The notes: generated by a model from the sequence alone, not told the origin. A stretch of 64,000 nt of DNA from an uncultured cyanobacterium (GCA_903848645.1 CAINGU010000113.1:61650-125649); one strand, 5' to 3'; shown: positions 27,403 through 37,142, numbered from the stretch's first letter. Program-made: numbers and translations.

Positions 27403-30400
27403 TCACTCTAGGGGAAAACCGGGAATAATTTGATCAATTTCCTCCATAATTTGTAAAGTTTCTGTTAAAGCAATGACAATTTTTTGATAATGGATAATTT
27501 CATCATCAGATAATTTGCGTTTAGCATTTTTTCTGTCTTTTAACCATTTATCTAAAACTTGATATCCACCAATTTTAAATTCCCAGATATGTTGAGGAAT
27601 ATCTGTAAAATAATTCTGTTTGTTAATATATACTCTTTGTAATTCTGAGTTATAGGTAACTTCAGTAATTTGATTATCTCCTATTGCTTGGTAGGTTATA
27701 ATTAAATTATTGAGTGGATCATATTTCATTAAATGTAAATTAACTAATGCTTCTCCTTTTATTGCTAAAGCATTGAATAACTCTTGATTACTTGTTAAGG
27801 GAAGACGAGGAAAATCTATTTTGAGAAATTCAGCGTATCTACTGCGATAGGTGGGACTATGAAAAATAGCGTAAGCATAGTAAAATATTTGTTCTGGTGT
27901 CGGTGTGTTACCGAGTTTATTTTTAATAGCTTCTAAAAATTGAGGAGATAGGTTAGGAGTTTTTTCAATAAAAAGATTTGTTTGCTTATTTTGTGTATTT
28001 GGGTAAATGTAAAGAGGAAAAACATAAGTTCTTTCTCTACTTGCTGATGAAACAGAACAGATTTCAGGAATTAAGTTAGTAACAAAAATATGTCTCCACC
28101 CCATCAGAGAAAGTTGACGACTACATAAGAAACTTAGATTTTCTTTTATTAAATGTTGTTTCAAGGGTGGACGTGGAAAATCCATTGCTACTGTACTTAA
28201 ATAGCAGAAACGCTGATCAAAAGGAAGATACAAACAAGAAATTAAATCATTTTCCCAGTTAGAATTATTTCTAACCTCTTTTCTTGCTTCAGTTAAATTC
28301 CAATCCCTACTATTATGAATACTATGTAATTCTTGCAAATAATCATCAGATAACTCCTCAGAGATTAAATCAATTATTCTGTTTTTAACAACATCTCTAT
28401 CAAAATCTATTGCAAAGTTATCTCTATGAGTAGTAAATCCGCTAGAATTAGTTATAAATATGTCGCTAATTAAATATCCTTGATTATATTCTGCTGCTAA
28501 ATCAAAATTTTTCGGTGCAAAAAAGTAATTAGGTGCAGTAGGTATTACCTCTATCCAACTAACATTATCTAAACTTGCAGATGATAAAAAATTATATTTA
28601 TTTTCACGACTTCCCCACAAATCATGATAGAAAACCTTCGCTAATTCCTTCACCCCATTTCTGGGTTTATAAGCAGTAGAACCCATATCAGGGCTACTTT
28701 TTTCCCGTACAGCAATTAAAATCGCTACCCCTTGCTGAATATCAAAAACATTTTCATCAACACTTCCATCTGGTGCAGTTTCTTTTAATAAAGAATTACC
28801 ATGTAAATCCATTATATATAAGGTATCAAAATACTTTAATAGTTCTTCTCTCATTCCTCGATGAATTAACCCATTAATATAGGAATGATTCGTAATAAAG
28901 CCTATAATACCAGCATTATGACTGTTATTTTCAACTTGATATTGAGCAAAACGAATAAATTTAATATAATCATCATCTAAAGGTTGAATATTTTTCTCTC
29001 CTTCTAATCTTACCCGACCTTTATATAATTCTAAAATTTCCCCAATATGGGTTACTTCTGTAATAGTTTTACCAGCTTTACCTGTTTTATATTCCTTCTC
29101 CCACACTAAACCTGTATATTTAACATCAGCTAAATATTTTTCATCTTGATTTAAAATTCTTTTGCGTTTACTCGCATTTTGTGAATTCACAGAATAAGGA
29201 GGATTTCCTAATACTACTGTCACAGAAATATCTGTTTTCACATTTGCAGCTTGACTTGATTCTTCTGCAATAATTTGAGTAATACCAGGAATTAAATCAC
29301 CTTGTTTTATCCCTTCTTCCAAAGCATTAGTTAAATATATTTTTAACCTTTCATCTGGTTCAAAATCATAACCTAAATCTGTTAATAATAACCCTAATTT
29401 TAAATGTGCTATTGTATAAGGAGTCATTAATAACTCAAAACCAAAAATCCGACTTAGGAGTTTTTTCAGTCTAAAAAACTTATTCCAACGACGAGTAATT
29501 CCATCTTCTGTTTCATTTTGATAAATTTGTTTAATGACTGCATATAAAAATGTTCCTGTTCCCGTTGCAGGATCAAGAATTGTGACTTTGCGACTTCCTA
29601 AACCATCTTCTAAATCAAAAACTTTTTCATCAGATAAAAGATCATTAACTGCACGCACGATAAAATTAACCACAGGTTCAGGAGTATAATAAACTCCTCG
29701 ACTTTTTCTTAATGATGCTTGATAAGCTGCTAAAAATGTTTCATAAAAGTGCAAAACAGGATCTTCTGTGCGGGTTTCTCTGCCAAAAGTCTCTAAAATA
29801 CTCGTCATATCAACTGTATTTAGTAACTCTACTAAATTTTCAATTGATTTGTGAATATTGCTAACGCTATTAGTGTTAATAACTGTATCAAAAAAGCCTT
29901 TCAAAAACGGGATTCTATCGCTAATATAAATACTTGCTGTGGTGCGGTTAAAAACAAATTCTCCAGGGTTTTGCGCGTGATTAATTTTCGCAGTAAATAA
30001 ACCATAAGCGATGGTTTGCGCGTACATATCTGCAAAACTTTCGTTATCTATATCTAAAAGTAGTAATTTCTTAAATGTTTCTTTTAGGCGATTTAATTCA
30101 TCGGTTGTTGTTTCTATGATTAAAGATGATGTAATGGCATTTCTGATAGTTTTGGTATAAGTTGCCATTTCTTTAGCCAAATCATAATAATTATTAATAG
30201 TTTTGGCTTTTTGATTGATAAATGATTGTAATAATTCAGTGATGGGTTGTAAATCATTAACTAAAGTAATTTCATCGTTTTTTACAGTAGCTAGTTTGGC
30301 TATTTTTTCACATTCACCATTCACATACCAACGAAAATCCAGGTAATTTGTCAATATAAAATTATAACCTATATTGGATTCTAAATAACGTTTAATTTGT

Positions 30401-30645
30401 TCAGTTTTATCTAATTTACTAATATCAATATTTATATCTTTAGCTTCGATATATCCTAAAATACGTCCATTTTTTCTGAGAGTGAGATCAGGAATACCCG
30501 CTTGATTTCCTTTTTCTTCAACTATGACATTAACACCAATGATTAAACCCTCTAGGAGACGTTCTAAACTAGAGTAGTGACTGCGTTCTCCACCATGTTT
30601 AATCTTTTCTTGTAAATTTTGGATGTAATTATTAAAATCTGACAT
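27403..30645 (-). CDS. Type ISP-like restriction-methylation enzyme without helicase
   Basis: A 1080-residue protein from MSDFNNY (an upstream ATG would add 11 residues). The N-terminal nuclease shows PD (52-53) and EAK (67-69), a PD-(D/E)xK site in GIPDL...GYIEAKD. The methylase region has RGVYYTP (316-322), SAM motif DPATGTGTF (358-366) and NPPY (481-484), specifying adenine-N6 methylation. The remaining 550 residues would be target recognition. A helicase/translocase block, present in type ISP enzymes such as LlaGI, is absent between nuclease and methylase, so it resembles a type IIG layout. It is a probable defence gene with no separate partner seen. Confidence 0.8.
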   Translation of the reverse strand: MSDFNNYIQNLQEKIKHGGERSHYSSLERLLEGLIIGVNVIVEEKGNQAGIPDLTLRKNGRILGYIEAKDINIDISKLDKTEQIKRYLESNIGYNFILTNYLDFRWYVNGECEKIAKLATVKNDEITLVNDLQPITELLQSFINQKAKTINNYYDLAKEMATYTKTIRNAITSSLIIETTTDELNRLKETFKKLLLLDIDNESFADMYAQTIAYGLFTAKINHAQNPGEFVFNRTTASIYISDRIPFLKGFFDTVINTNSVSNIHKSIENLVELLNTVDMTSILETFGRETRTEDPVLHFYETFLAAYQASLRKSRGVYYTPEPVVNFIVRAVNDLLSDEKVFDLEDGLGSRKVTILDPATGTGTFLYAVIKQIYQNETEDGITRRWNKFFRLKKLLSRIFGFELLMTPYTIAHLKLGLLLTDLGYDFEPDERLKIYLTNALEEGIKQGDLIPGITQIIAEESSQAANVKTDISVTVVLGNPPYSVNSQNASKRKRILNQDEKYLADVKYTGLVWEKEYKTGKAGKTITEVTHIGEILELYKGRVRLEGEKNIQPLDDDYIKFIRFAQYQVENNSHNAGIIGFITNHSYINGLIHRGMREELLKYFDTLYIMDLHGNSLLKETAPDGSVDENVFDIQQGVAILIAVREKSSPDMGSTAYKPRNGVKELAKVFYHDLWGSRENKYNFLSSASLDNVSWIEVIPTAPNYFFAPKNFDLAAEYNQGYLISDIFITNSSGFTTHRDNFAIDFDRDVVKNRIIDLISEELSDDYLQELHSIHNSRDWNLTEARKEVRNNSNWENDLISCLYLPFDQRFCYLSTVAMDFPRPPLKQHLIKENLSFLCSRQLSLMGWRHIFVTNLIPEICSVSSASRERTYVFPLYIYPNTQNKQTNLFIEKTPNLSPQFLEAIKNKLGNTPTPEQIFYYAYAIFHSPTYRSRYAEFLKIDFPRLPLTSNQELFNALAIKGEALVNLHLMKYDPLNNLIITYQAIGDNQITEVTYNSELQRVYINKQNYFTDIPQHIWEFKIGGYQVLDKWLKDRKNAKRKLSDDEIIHYQKIVIALTETLQIMEEIDQIIPGFPLE

Positions 30646-30724
30646 AATTCTGGAAAAACAATAAATAATATTTTTCAATATACAGATATGTTTATAACAT
30701 ATTATTTTAACTTTTGACAGAATC

Positions 30725-30968
30725 TTAGAGGATGTTTTAAAAGTTTTTAATGTGTAAACAGACCCCTCTCCAAACCTCTCCCCTAGCAGGGGAGAGGCTT
30801 TAAAACCCCCATTCCAGCTAACAAAAGTTTTTCCGCTTCCCTCTCCTCTTAGGAGAGGGTTAGGGAGAGGTAGGGAAGGGGGGTAGGGGGGTTAGGTTTT
30901 TGGAGATTATGGGTTTCATATAACACTTTATGGCTAACGCCACGCTTCGCTATCAAACAACCTCTTAG
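30725..30968. mobile_element. MITE-like element, copy A
   Basis: The ends are about 20-nt imperfect inverted repeats (TTAGAGGATGTTTTAAAAGT at the left; the complement of the right end reads TAAGAGGTTGTTTGAAAAGT with a spacer insertion). It has no reading frame; the interior has CCTCTCCC/GGGAGAGG palindromes and AGGGGGGTTAGGTTTTTGG. It is closely similar to 55654-55875. Copy A carries an extra 23 nt at about 30930-30952, starting ATGGCTAACGCCACGC, between ACTTT and TCAAACAACC, which copy B lacks. It lies 29 nt past the stop of the TPR gene. Confidence 0.75.
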
Positions 30969-30996
30969 CAAAAAATTACAATTACTGAATTACTAA

Positions 30997-32262
30997 TTAA
31001 TTACGATCTCGCTCTAACTGTTCAATCACTCTTTGCAAATACCAATCATCTGACATTCCCGGATAATCATATTCTTGTTGATTAATTAAACGTTGGGCTA
31101 TTTCCCAATGTCCCCCCACCAAACGCAAAAGCCGCTGACGTAAAACTTGAGATTTCTGATCTTTGATTTGGGGATTAGATGTTTGGATTTTTTGTAAACT
31201 ATTTAAAACCTGTTGATAATTGTCCCAGTCTTCTTGTTCACAATAAATACTAGCTGCTTTCTGATAATCAGATACAGCATTTTGCATTTCTTCTAACAAT
31301 GTATAGGCAAGACCACGATTATAGTAAGCTGAAGGGTAATCAGGATTAATTTGCACTGCTTGACTATAATCTTGAATTGCATTGAGATAATTACCCATTT
31401 CCCGATAAATATTACCTCTAGCAACATAGACTAAAGGATCTTCTGGTTGGATTTTTAATGCTTGATTTAAATCAGATAATGCACCTTGATAATCACCAAT
31501 TTGAGAACGAGCTTTACCTCGGTTACGATAAACAATAGCATCTTGAAAATTAAGTTTTAGAGCTTGATTAAAATCAGTAATTGCTGCTTGATAATTACCC
31601 ATTTTACACTGTACTACCCCACGACAACAATAGGCTTGAGCATCATTTGGATCAGCCTGTAATACCCAGTTTAAATCAGCAATTGCTTCTTTAGTTTCTC
31701 CCTTTTCTGCTTTTACTAATAATTGCTGAAAATATTGATTAGTAGAGATGATAGATCCAGGTGCAGACTTAGTTATTTGTTGTTCTGGTTTTTCTGGTGG
31801 TTGTAGTTGTTTAATTTTTTCTAAACAGGCTTGACATTTTTCTTTATTTTTTTGTTCTAAATATAATTTAGCAGCTTTTTTAAAATTAGCGATCGCATCT
31901 TGAATATCCCCTTGTTTCCGTCGCACTATCCCCCGCAAATCATAAGCAGCAGCATCATCAGGATGAAGACGAATTACCCTTTCTATATCATCTAAAGTAC
32001 CGGGAATATTTTTTAATGTTAATCTAGCTAAAGCGCGACAATAAAAAGCCTCTCCCATAGATTCATCCAGCTTTATAGCTTCCGTATAATCATAAACAGC
32101 TTGCAGAATTGCCCCTGAATCGTAATATGCTAAACCCCGTTGGATATATGCTTTAGTAAATCCAGGATTTTCCTGAATAGCAGATGTAAATTCTGCTATT
32201 GCACCTGTATAATCGTTTTGTTTGGCTTTTTCTAATCCGCGATTGTAAAATTCATTATTCAT
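30997..32262 (-). CDS. TPR-repeat protein
   Basis: 421 residues of tetratricopeptide repeats in two blocks, about 1-145 and 178-345, each with the W/Y-x-G-A-F-P pattern (for example AYIQRGLAYYDSG, AYYNRGLAYTLLE). The C-terminal 50 residues are a separate conserved cyanobacterial tail, GGHWEIAQRLINQQ then PGMSDDWYLQRVIEQLERD. TPR arrays are protein-binding scaffolds, and the partner is unknown. It has no signal peptide, so it is cytoplasmic. Confidence 0.85.
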   Translation of the reverse strand: MNNEFYNRGLEKAKQNDYTGAIAEFTSAIQENPGFTKAYIQRGLAYYDSGAILQAVYDYTEAIKLDESMGEAFYCRALARLTLKNIPGTLDDIERVIRLHPDDAAAYDLRGIVRRKQGDIQDAIANFKKAAKLYLEQKNKEKCQACLEKIKQLQPPEKPEQQITKSAPGSIISTNQYFQQLLVKAEKGETKEAIADLNWVLQADPNDAQAYCCRGVVQCKMGNYQAAITDFNQALKLNFQDAIVYRNRGKARSQIGDYQGALSDLNQALKIQPEDPLVYVARGNIYREMGNYLNAIQDYSQAVQINPDYPSAYYNRGLAYTLLEEMQNAVSDYQKAASIYCEQEDWDNYQQVLNSLQKIQTSNPQIKDQKSQVLRQRLLRLVGGHWEIAQRLINQQEYDYPGMSDDWYLQRVIEQLERDRN

Positions 32263-32349
32263 ATTAGTAATTGGTAATTGGGAAGAATTAATTATCCATC
32301 AACTTAAGTATATTATAATTAACAGGATACTTTGGAGATTGCATAAAAT

Positions 32350-32396
32350 AACCCGCTTGCGCGGGTTTTGTCTGTGTAGCCGTGATTTATAATCGC
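32350..32396 (-). repeat. 3'-flanking palindromic element, copy 2
   Basis: On the minus strand it starts GCGATTATAAATCACGGC 3 nt after the dioxygenase stop, continues CTACACAGACAAAACCC and ends in the hairpin AACCCGC-GCAA-GCGGGTT followed by ATTTTATG. It has the same layout and orientation as the elements after the CAP gene and apcF. It probably serves as the dioxygenase terminator. Confidence 0.7.
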
Positions 32397-32399
32397 TAA

Positions 32400-33068
32400 T
32401 TAATCAGTAATTAAACTAGGAGAAGTGATCACAAATACATCTCTAGTTCCCAAACCGGGATTTTGGGGTTTAATAGGAGTAGTAAAATGGAAAAATTCAT
32501 GATCATTAACTAAAATTATTTCTCCAGGTTGGAGAACTTTGTTAAAAACTGGCTTTTCTTTTTTAGCAGCATATAAATGGGTTTCTCCACCTTGAATATT
32601 GTCTCTACCTACAGCAAAGATGCCAATAAAATCAGTACCATCTTGATGAATACCTTCAGGAGCAGGATTTCCTAAATTATTTGGTGAACAAGAAGTTCTA
32701 ATTTGATGAACACCAATTTCTGCTTCTGGATGTAATTTACAAGAATCATAGAATGCGAAAATTAAATTCTTAAAAATTTCCAGTTCTATGAGTGCATCAT
32801 CTAATTCTGCAAAGTCCCTTTTAATATCTCCCAATAAAGGATTATATTCTCCACTTTGTAAAAGATATCCATGGGGAAGTTTAACCAATTTATCTCCAGA
32901 AACTATAAATCTGGATAATCTGCGTGAGCGATATTTCCCCTTCATGTAAGGATCAATTGGTAAATCCTGAAAAAATGGCTGAAAACCTGTGGTATTAATC
33001 GAGTTTACTTTTCTAAGGGTAAACAGAAAAGCATATTCTAATTCCGTATAACATGAGACTTTTTGCAT
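32400..33068 (-). CDS. 2-oxoglutarate/Fe(II) dioxygenase (amino-acid hydroxylase family)
   Basis: A 222-residue protein of the 2OG-Fe dioxygenase family that includes the isoleucine 4-hydroxylase of Bacillus. The iron ligands are visible as the HxD of GIHQDGTDF (about residues 136-142) and the distal His in LVNDHEFFHFTTP. A downstream Arg in GTRDVFV fits the 2-oxoglutarate carboxylate site. Known relatives hydroxylate free aliphatic amino acids; the substrate here is not predictable. An AGGAGG-like site (GAGGAATATCC) precedes the ATG. It is monocistronic between two minus-strand neighbours. Confidence 0.75.
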   Translation of the reverse strand: MQKVSCYTELEYAFLFTLRKVNSINTTGFQPFFQDLPIDPYMKGKYRSRRLSRFIVSGDKLVKLPHGYLLQSGEYNPLLGDIKRDFAELDDALIELEIFKNLIFAFYDSCKLHPEAEIGVHQIRTSCSPNNLGNPAPEGIHQDGTDFIGIFAVGRDNIQGGETHLYAAKKEKPVFNKVLQPGEIILVNDHEFFHFTTPIKPQNPGLGTRDVFVITSPSLITD

Positions 33069-33309
33069 AGGATATTCCTCCTTGCATTGTTTAAGCCACC
33101 CACATTTTTCGACTTGGTAGGCTTGTAAAATCTATTATATTTAACTCCGAGAAAAATATCGTAAATTTGACTACAAAAATTATTTATTTATGATGCAAAT
33201 TAGACTTTGTGGCTAAATTACCTCAAGATACGGATTTTGCTATGTTCACAATCTGATCTAGGAAAGGTCTTGAGTTAATATTAACAAATGCTCTACCTAT
33301 TTATGACTA

Positions 33310-34035
33310 ATGATTGATTGGCTATATAACTACCCAAAACTATATCCTGGCATTTTACTCAAACGCTACAAGCGGTTTTTTGCTGATATTCAACTAGACT
33401 CTGGAGAGCTAGTAACAGCACATTGTCCGAATACAGGCCCAATGACGGGAGTTTCTACCATTGGTAGTGCTGTACAAATTTCTAAAAGTGACAATCCTCA
33501 ACGCAAATTAGCTTATACCTTAGAGTTAATTCAGGTTAATGATAATCAAACTACTTGGGTAGGTGTAAATACGGCTTTACCCAATCGAGTCATCAAATTA
33601 GCTTTAGAAACACATTTATTCCCAGAATTGGGTGAATATGAACAGGTTAAGCCAGAAGTCGTGTATGGAAAAGATCGAAAAAGTCGAGTAGATTTTTATT
33701 TGACGGGTAGTGCTGAACAACGCCCGATTTATTTAGAGGTAAAAAATACAACTTGGGCGCAAGGAAATTTAGTCTTATTTCCCGATACAGAAACCACCAG
33801 AGGACAAAAGCATTTACGGGAATTAATGGAAATTTTACCCGAAAGTCGGGCTGTAATGCTGTATTTTATTAACCGAGGTGATTGTTTAGAATTTGCACCT
33901 GGGGATAGTAAAGATCCTGTCTATGGTCAGTTATTACGAGAAGCAATTCAAATAGGTTTAGAAGTTCTTCCTTGTCGCTTTGATGTATCTCCAGAAGGTA
34001 TCCGTTATTTGGGTTTAGCAAAACTGAAAATTTAA
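33310..34035 (+). CDS. sfsA: SfsA family DNA-binding/nuclease protein
   Basis: A 241-residue SfsA homologue. It has YKRFFADIQL near the N-terminus (family KRYKRFLADV), CPNTGPMTG (family HCPNTGSM), PEVVYGKDRKSRVDFYL, YLEVKNTTW (the PD-(D/E)xK-like core Asp...Glu-Val-Lys) and FPDTETTRGQKHLREL. SfsA binds DNA in E. coli and is linked to maltose gene regulation; the conserved nuclease core suggests DNA or RNA cleavage. It is single and divergent from the dioxygenase across a 241-nt AT-rich spacer. Confidence 0.93.
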   Translation: MIDWLYNYPKLYPGILLKRYKRFFADIQLDSGELVTAHCPNTGPMTGVSTIGSAVQISKSDNPQRKLAYTLELIQVNDNQTTWVGVNTALPNRVIKLALETHLFPELGEYEQVKPEVVYGKDRKSRVDFYLTGSAEQRPIYLEVKNTTWAQGNLVLFPDTETTRGQKHLRELMEILPESRAVMLYFINRGDCLEFAPGDSKDPVYGQLLREAIQIGLEVLPCRFDVSPEGIRYLGLAKLKI

Positions 34036-34110
34036 CTTAATTGGAGATAGGCAAATTACGTTTATTTTTGAATAAATTTCTCTCCCTATCTCCAGCACAA
34101 AAATTACATA

Positions 34111-35142
34111 TTATGGTTGCCAATCATCAAGTTTTTGCTGGAACTTTTCCAGATTTTTAGGTCTATAATTCATTGAAGAATCCTGCCAACGCCTCTTTAC
34201 ACTGTCATGCAAATTTGAAAACTCACCATCAACTTCGCGCAATATCCTTGGCAAAATAATCTCCAATATCTTGGAATCATTGTGAAAAAGAGTTTGATAA
34301 TCTGGTTTCATCCCATCTTCAACACAACTTTCATCTAGGTCTAGTCCAATTGCAGATACTTGATTCATCATCCAATCAAGTGCCGCATCTGATAAACCTC
34401 TCGTTGATTCAGTTCCTCCCCCCACACAACCATGTTCACCAGGAAACCATATTTGTGTGACTTGATTTGGATTATTAGCTGTCATAGGAGTTACATTAAA
34501 TGCTTTGCGGGGTTCATCAATTGCCACCGCATGAAATGCTTTCTTAATAGAACGATTAAGGGTAGTATCAAAAAACTGATATTTCTGATCAATCCATTTA
34601 TCTATAGGAATATAAGGAATGAGGTCGGGAATACCTAAAGAACCCACAGTATCCCAACATCCTAAGACTTCAATAGGGACATTTTCGCCGTATTGTTGGC
34701 GAAATTTAACTGATTTTTCACCACTAGGACGAGTATCTTCATCTCTATTTCGGTAAAGATCGTAAGCTTCTGGAATCTTCCGAATGTATTGTCTTTTCAA
34801 TAATCCTGAACAATAAATTAATCCAGCCAAACTGCGTACAGTATAAGCACCACGACTGAAACCAAATAGATAAATTTCATCTCCATCTTCATAGTTGAGG
34901 CACAAAAAACGGTAGGCTTTTTGAATTGCTTGATCAATTCCCCGGCCAAAAGCACCCCCTTCTAAGTGATCCACTAAATTACCAGTGCCAAGACCTTCGT
35001 CATAAAATAATATTTGGTAAATGCGATCATTAGATTTAGTAGAAACTGGTTTAATAGCTTGAGCGATTTTTACCACATTTGTTGGATATGGAGTTTCTAG
35101 AGTTTGCCATGTTCCATCACAGCAGACAATAATCCTTTTCAT
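34111..35142 (-). CDS. DUF2235 alpha/beta hydrolase (Tle1-like)
   Basis: The start is placed at the ATG beginning MKRIIVCCDGTW because AAGGAG lies 9 nt before it; an ATG two codons earlier is possible. The 343-residue protein has the DUF2235 hallmarks: CCDGTWQ, YDEGLGTG, the nucleophile elbow GFSRGAYTVRSLAG (GxSxG), GCWDTVGSLG and DEPRKAF. Members include type VI phospholipase effectors of the Tle1 type, but this one has no secretion-system neighbours and no signal peptide, so a role as lipase or esterase inside the cell is equally possible. Confidence 0.82.
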   Translation of the reverse strand: MKRIIVCCDGTWQTLETPYPTNVVKIAQAIKPVSTKSNDRIYQILFYDEGLGTGNLVDHLEGGAFGRGIDQAIQKAYRFLCLNYEDGDEIYLFGFSRGAYTVRSLAGLIYCSGLLKRQYIRKIPEAYDLYRNRDEDTRPSGEKSVKFRQQYGENVPIEVLGCWDTVGSLGIPDLIPYIPIDKWIDQKYQFFDTTLNRSIKKAFHAVAIDEPRKAFNVTPMTANNPNQVTQIWFPGEHGCVGGGTESTRGLSDAALDWMMNQVSAIGLDLDESCVEDGMKPDYQTLFHNDSKILEIILPRILREVDGEFSNLHDSVKRRWQDSSMNYRPKNLEKFQQKLDDWQP

Positions 35143-35309
35143 TGACATTGACTCCTTTACAGAAAATCCTGAATTTTGATGGGGAAAATTAGGGAAAGGT
35201 GAAAGATTTTTTATTTCCTTCATCTTTCCAGTCTTCAAGGCAAGTAATAAATTAGGCTTTTCAAACATCCTCTAAAAGAAGAATCTTAGAAAAATACTTG
35301 AGAAATACA

Positions 35310-35345
35310 AAAAGAGGAATATCAGCCGATTGTAACTGATATTCC
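35310..35345 (-). terminator. Probable terminator of the fructokinase gene
   Basis: A 10-bp perfect stem GGAATATCAG (35316-35325) / CTGATATTCC (35336-35345) lies 19 nt after the fructokinase stop. On the minus strand it is followed by TCTTTTTGTATTT, a U-rich run. Confidence 0.7.
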
Positions 35346-35363
35346 CGTTAAATTTGCTATGTT

Positions 35364-36341
35364 TTAAAGTTGATGGCAAGCTAGAAAAGCATCAACTTCC
35401 GCCGCAGTTGGTTGAGATGCGATCGCACCTGGTTTAATAGTAGTTAACGCCCCTACTGCACTGGCATAAGTAACAATCCTTTTAGCTGTTTCCGCGTCTT
35501 TGAGGCTGTGAATCCCAACTTGTTGTAATTGGTGGATAAACCCAGCTAAGAAACTATCTCCTGCACCAGTTGTATCCACCACAGACATGGAAAACGCCGG
35601 GATTTTCCCTTCATTCTCCCCTAAACAATAAGCGCAACCATGTTCACCGTCTGTCACCAACACCCCTTCCAATGTATTGAGCCTATAAGTAATTGCCCCT
35701 GGATCTGTAGTATCAAACAACCATTGTGCTTCTTCTTTGGTCAATTTGAGAAAGTCAAATCTCTTTAATAATGACAAAATTTTTGCCTTGGCTGTATTTT
35801 CATCTTGCCAAAATACTGGTCGCCAATTTACATCCAGAATAATTTTTAGGTCATATTGTTCTGCTAACTCTAAAGCCCGCAAAACAGCTTGCTCACTTTC
35901 AGGATAGGCTAGTTCTAAAGTTCCTACTACCAAAAAGTCTGCTTCAGCAAATAACGCAGGTGGTAATTTTGCAGCTTGGAGGCGGGTATCAGCAAATTCT
36001 GAAGTATCATATTTACCAAAACCTGCAAAAGTGCGATCGCCTGCTAAATCCCTAACTACATATACTTGTCTAGTTGGTGCTGTAGAATGACGTTGCACAC
36101 CAGTTGTATCTACACCAACATTTTCTAATAATGTTACCAGTGTATTCCCTGCTTCATCTTCGCCCACTGCACCCATAAATCCGGCTGATGTCCCCAACTT
36201 CACCAAAGCACAAGCCACATTAGCTGGCGCTCCTCCGGGGTAGGGAGTCCATGATTTCACTTCTTCTAGTTTAAGTCCCAATTGATCAGCTAAACAATCA
36301 AATAAGACTTCACCAAGACATAAAACACGGGGATTACTCAT
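35364..36341 (-). CDS. Fructokinase-type PfkB sugar kinase
   Basis: A 325-residue ribokinase-fold enzyme. It has GEVLFDCLAD at the N-terminus, the signature 1 region PGGAPANVACALVKLG near 39-54, and the catalytic signature 2 VDTTGAGDSFLAGF near 253-266 with the base Asp in GAGD. The GGAPAN form with FDCLAD is typical of bacterial fructokinases, so fructose is the likely substrate, in sucrose breakdown; no other sucrose gene is adjacent. A perfect stem-loop with U-run follows. Confidence 0.82.
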   Translation of the reverse strand: MSNPRVLCLGEVLFDCLADQLGLKLEEVKSWTPYPGGAPANVACALVKLGTSAGFMGAVGEDEAGNTLVTLLENVGVDTTGVQRHSTAPTRQVYVVRDLAGDRTFAGFGKYDTSEFADTRLQAAKLPPALFAEADFLVVGTLELAYPESEQAVLRALELAEQYDLKIILDVNWRPVFWQDENTAKAKILSLLKRFDFLKLTKEEAQWLFDTTDPGAITYRLNTLEGVLVTDGEHGCAYCLGENEGKIPAFSMSVVDTTGAGDSFLAGFIHQLQQVGIHSLKDAETAKRIVTYASAVGALTTIKPGAIASQPTAAEVDAFLACHQL

Positions 36342-36701
36342 TTCATTTTTGATTTTCGATGGGTCATGATCTAAATTTAGTTTGACACTACTTGAAAATG
36401 AAGCTCAAAAAATCAGATTTTCCGAATTATTGACCGCAGATAATTACGGATAAATTAATAAACATCTCCGCAAAATAATATAGAAACGTTTCCTGCCACC
36501 TCTCTACAAGAGTTGTTTTTTATTTATCCTAGTGACAATAAATACCTATTATCTGTAGCGTGTATGACTACAAACCTAAAATCAAAAGAAAATTTTGACA
36601 TTAGTATTATTAGCAACATTTAAAACTATCTACCTCGGAAAGAATCTTCTAGAATGAGGAATAAGACTTGAGTACATATACCAAGGGAGGAATAGTAAGT
36701 C
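36342..36701. other. Intergenic region between fructokinase and pedR-like gene
   Basis: 360 nt without a gene, holding divergent promoters. Near the right end a purine-rich GGGAGG at about 36685-36690 lies 11 nt before the pedR start. No clear hairpin or known operator was recognised. Confidence 0.4.
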
Positions 36702-36977
36702 ATGGCTACTAGTGAGTCTGGGACCCGTGTTAGTCTGTCAGACAGAGAACTGCAAATTATCGACTTAGTGGCCACCGGCTTAACTAACCAAGAAATTGCA
36801 GTCAAACTGGAAATTAGTAAACGTACAGTTGATAACCATATCAGTAACATTCTCTCCAAGACTAAAACTGATAACCGTGTGGCTTTGGTGCGTTGGGCTT
36901 TACAATGGGGCAAAGTCTGTTTGAATGATGTTAATTGTTGCTCGCTTCCTCTTCGTAATGATGAAAGTATATCCTAG
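36702..36977 (+). CDS. pedR: PedR-like redox-responsive LuxR regulator
   Basis: A 91-residue protein that is almost entirely a LuxR-type helix-turn-helix (LSDRELQIIDLVATG, then LTNQEIAVKLEISKRTVDNH). Length and architecture match PedR of Synechocystis, which senses thioredoxin-mediated reducing power from photosynthetic electron flow through Cys80 and adjusts transcription on a light shift. Here Cys73, Cys79 and Cys80 are present, with Cys80 at the same position. Other stand-alone LuxR domains exist, so the name depends on this cysteine match. Monocistronic with its own spacer. Confidence 0.7.
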   Translation: MATSESGTRVSLSDRELQIIDLVATGLTNQEIAVKLEISKRTVDNHISNILSKTKTDNRVALVRWALQWGKVCLNDVNCCSLPLRNDESIS

Positions 36978-37088
36978 TGATACAAAGCTAATCCAGCTTT
37001 TTCGCTATTTTGTAGATTACTGATTTGGAGTATAGGTGATTGATTTACGCTGTTGTGTACTAGTTACCTTGCATATTTGACAAGTAAG

Positions 37089-37142
37089 GTCAAAACACAG
37101 GTATTTAGAGGCGTAAATCAATTATCCTGCAAATATGGATAA
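37089..37142 (+). pseudogene. Duplicated 5' end of the zinc dehydrogenase gene
   Basis: The 45 nt from 37089 match 38606-38650, the first 15 codons of the dehydrogenase, with 39 identities. The frame reads KTQVFRGVNQLSCKYG then stop, against MKAQVFRGVNQLSYEE. Some differences are silent (CAG/CAA twice), as expected after a period of coding or of drift. It marks the left border of the inserted HTH/PIN module. Confidence 0.75.

Noticed and set aside
32400..33068. The 2OG-Fe dioxygenase as a tailoring enzyme of the A-T-TE product
   Set aside because: The genes are separated by the restriction enzyme and a TPR gene, each with its own spacer; no sign of coregulation.
34111..35142. DUF2235 protein as part of a type VI effector-immunity system
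   Set aside because: No VgrG, Hcp, adaptor or immunity gene is nearby, and the protein has no delivery domain.
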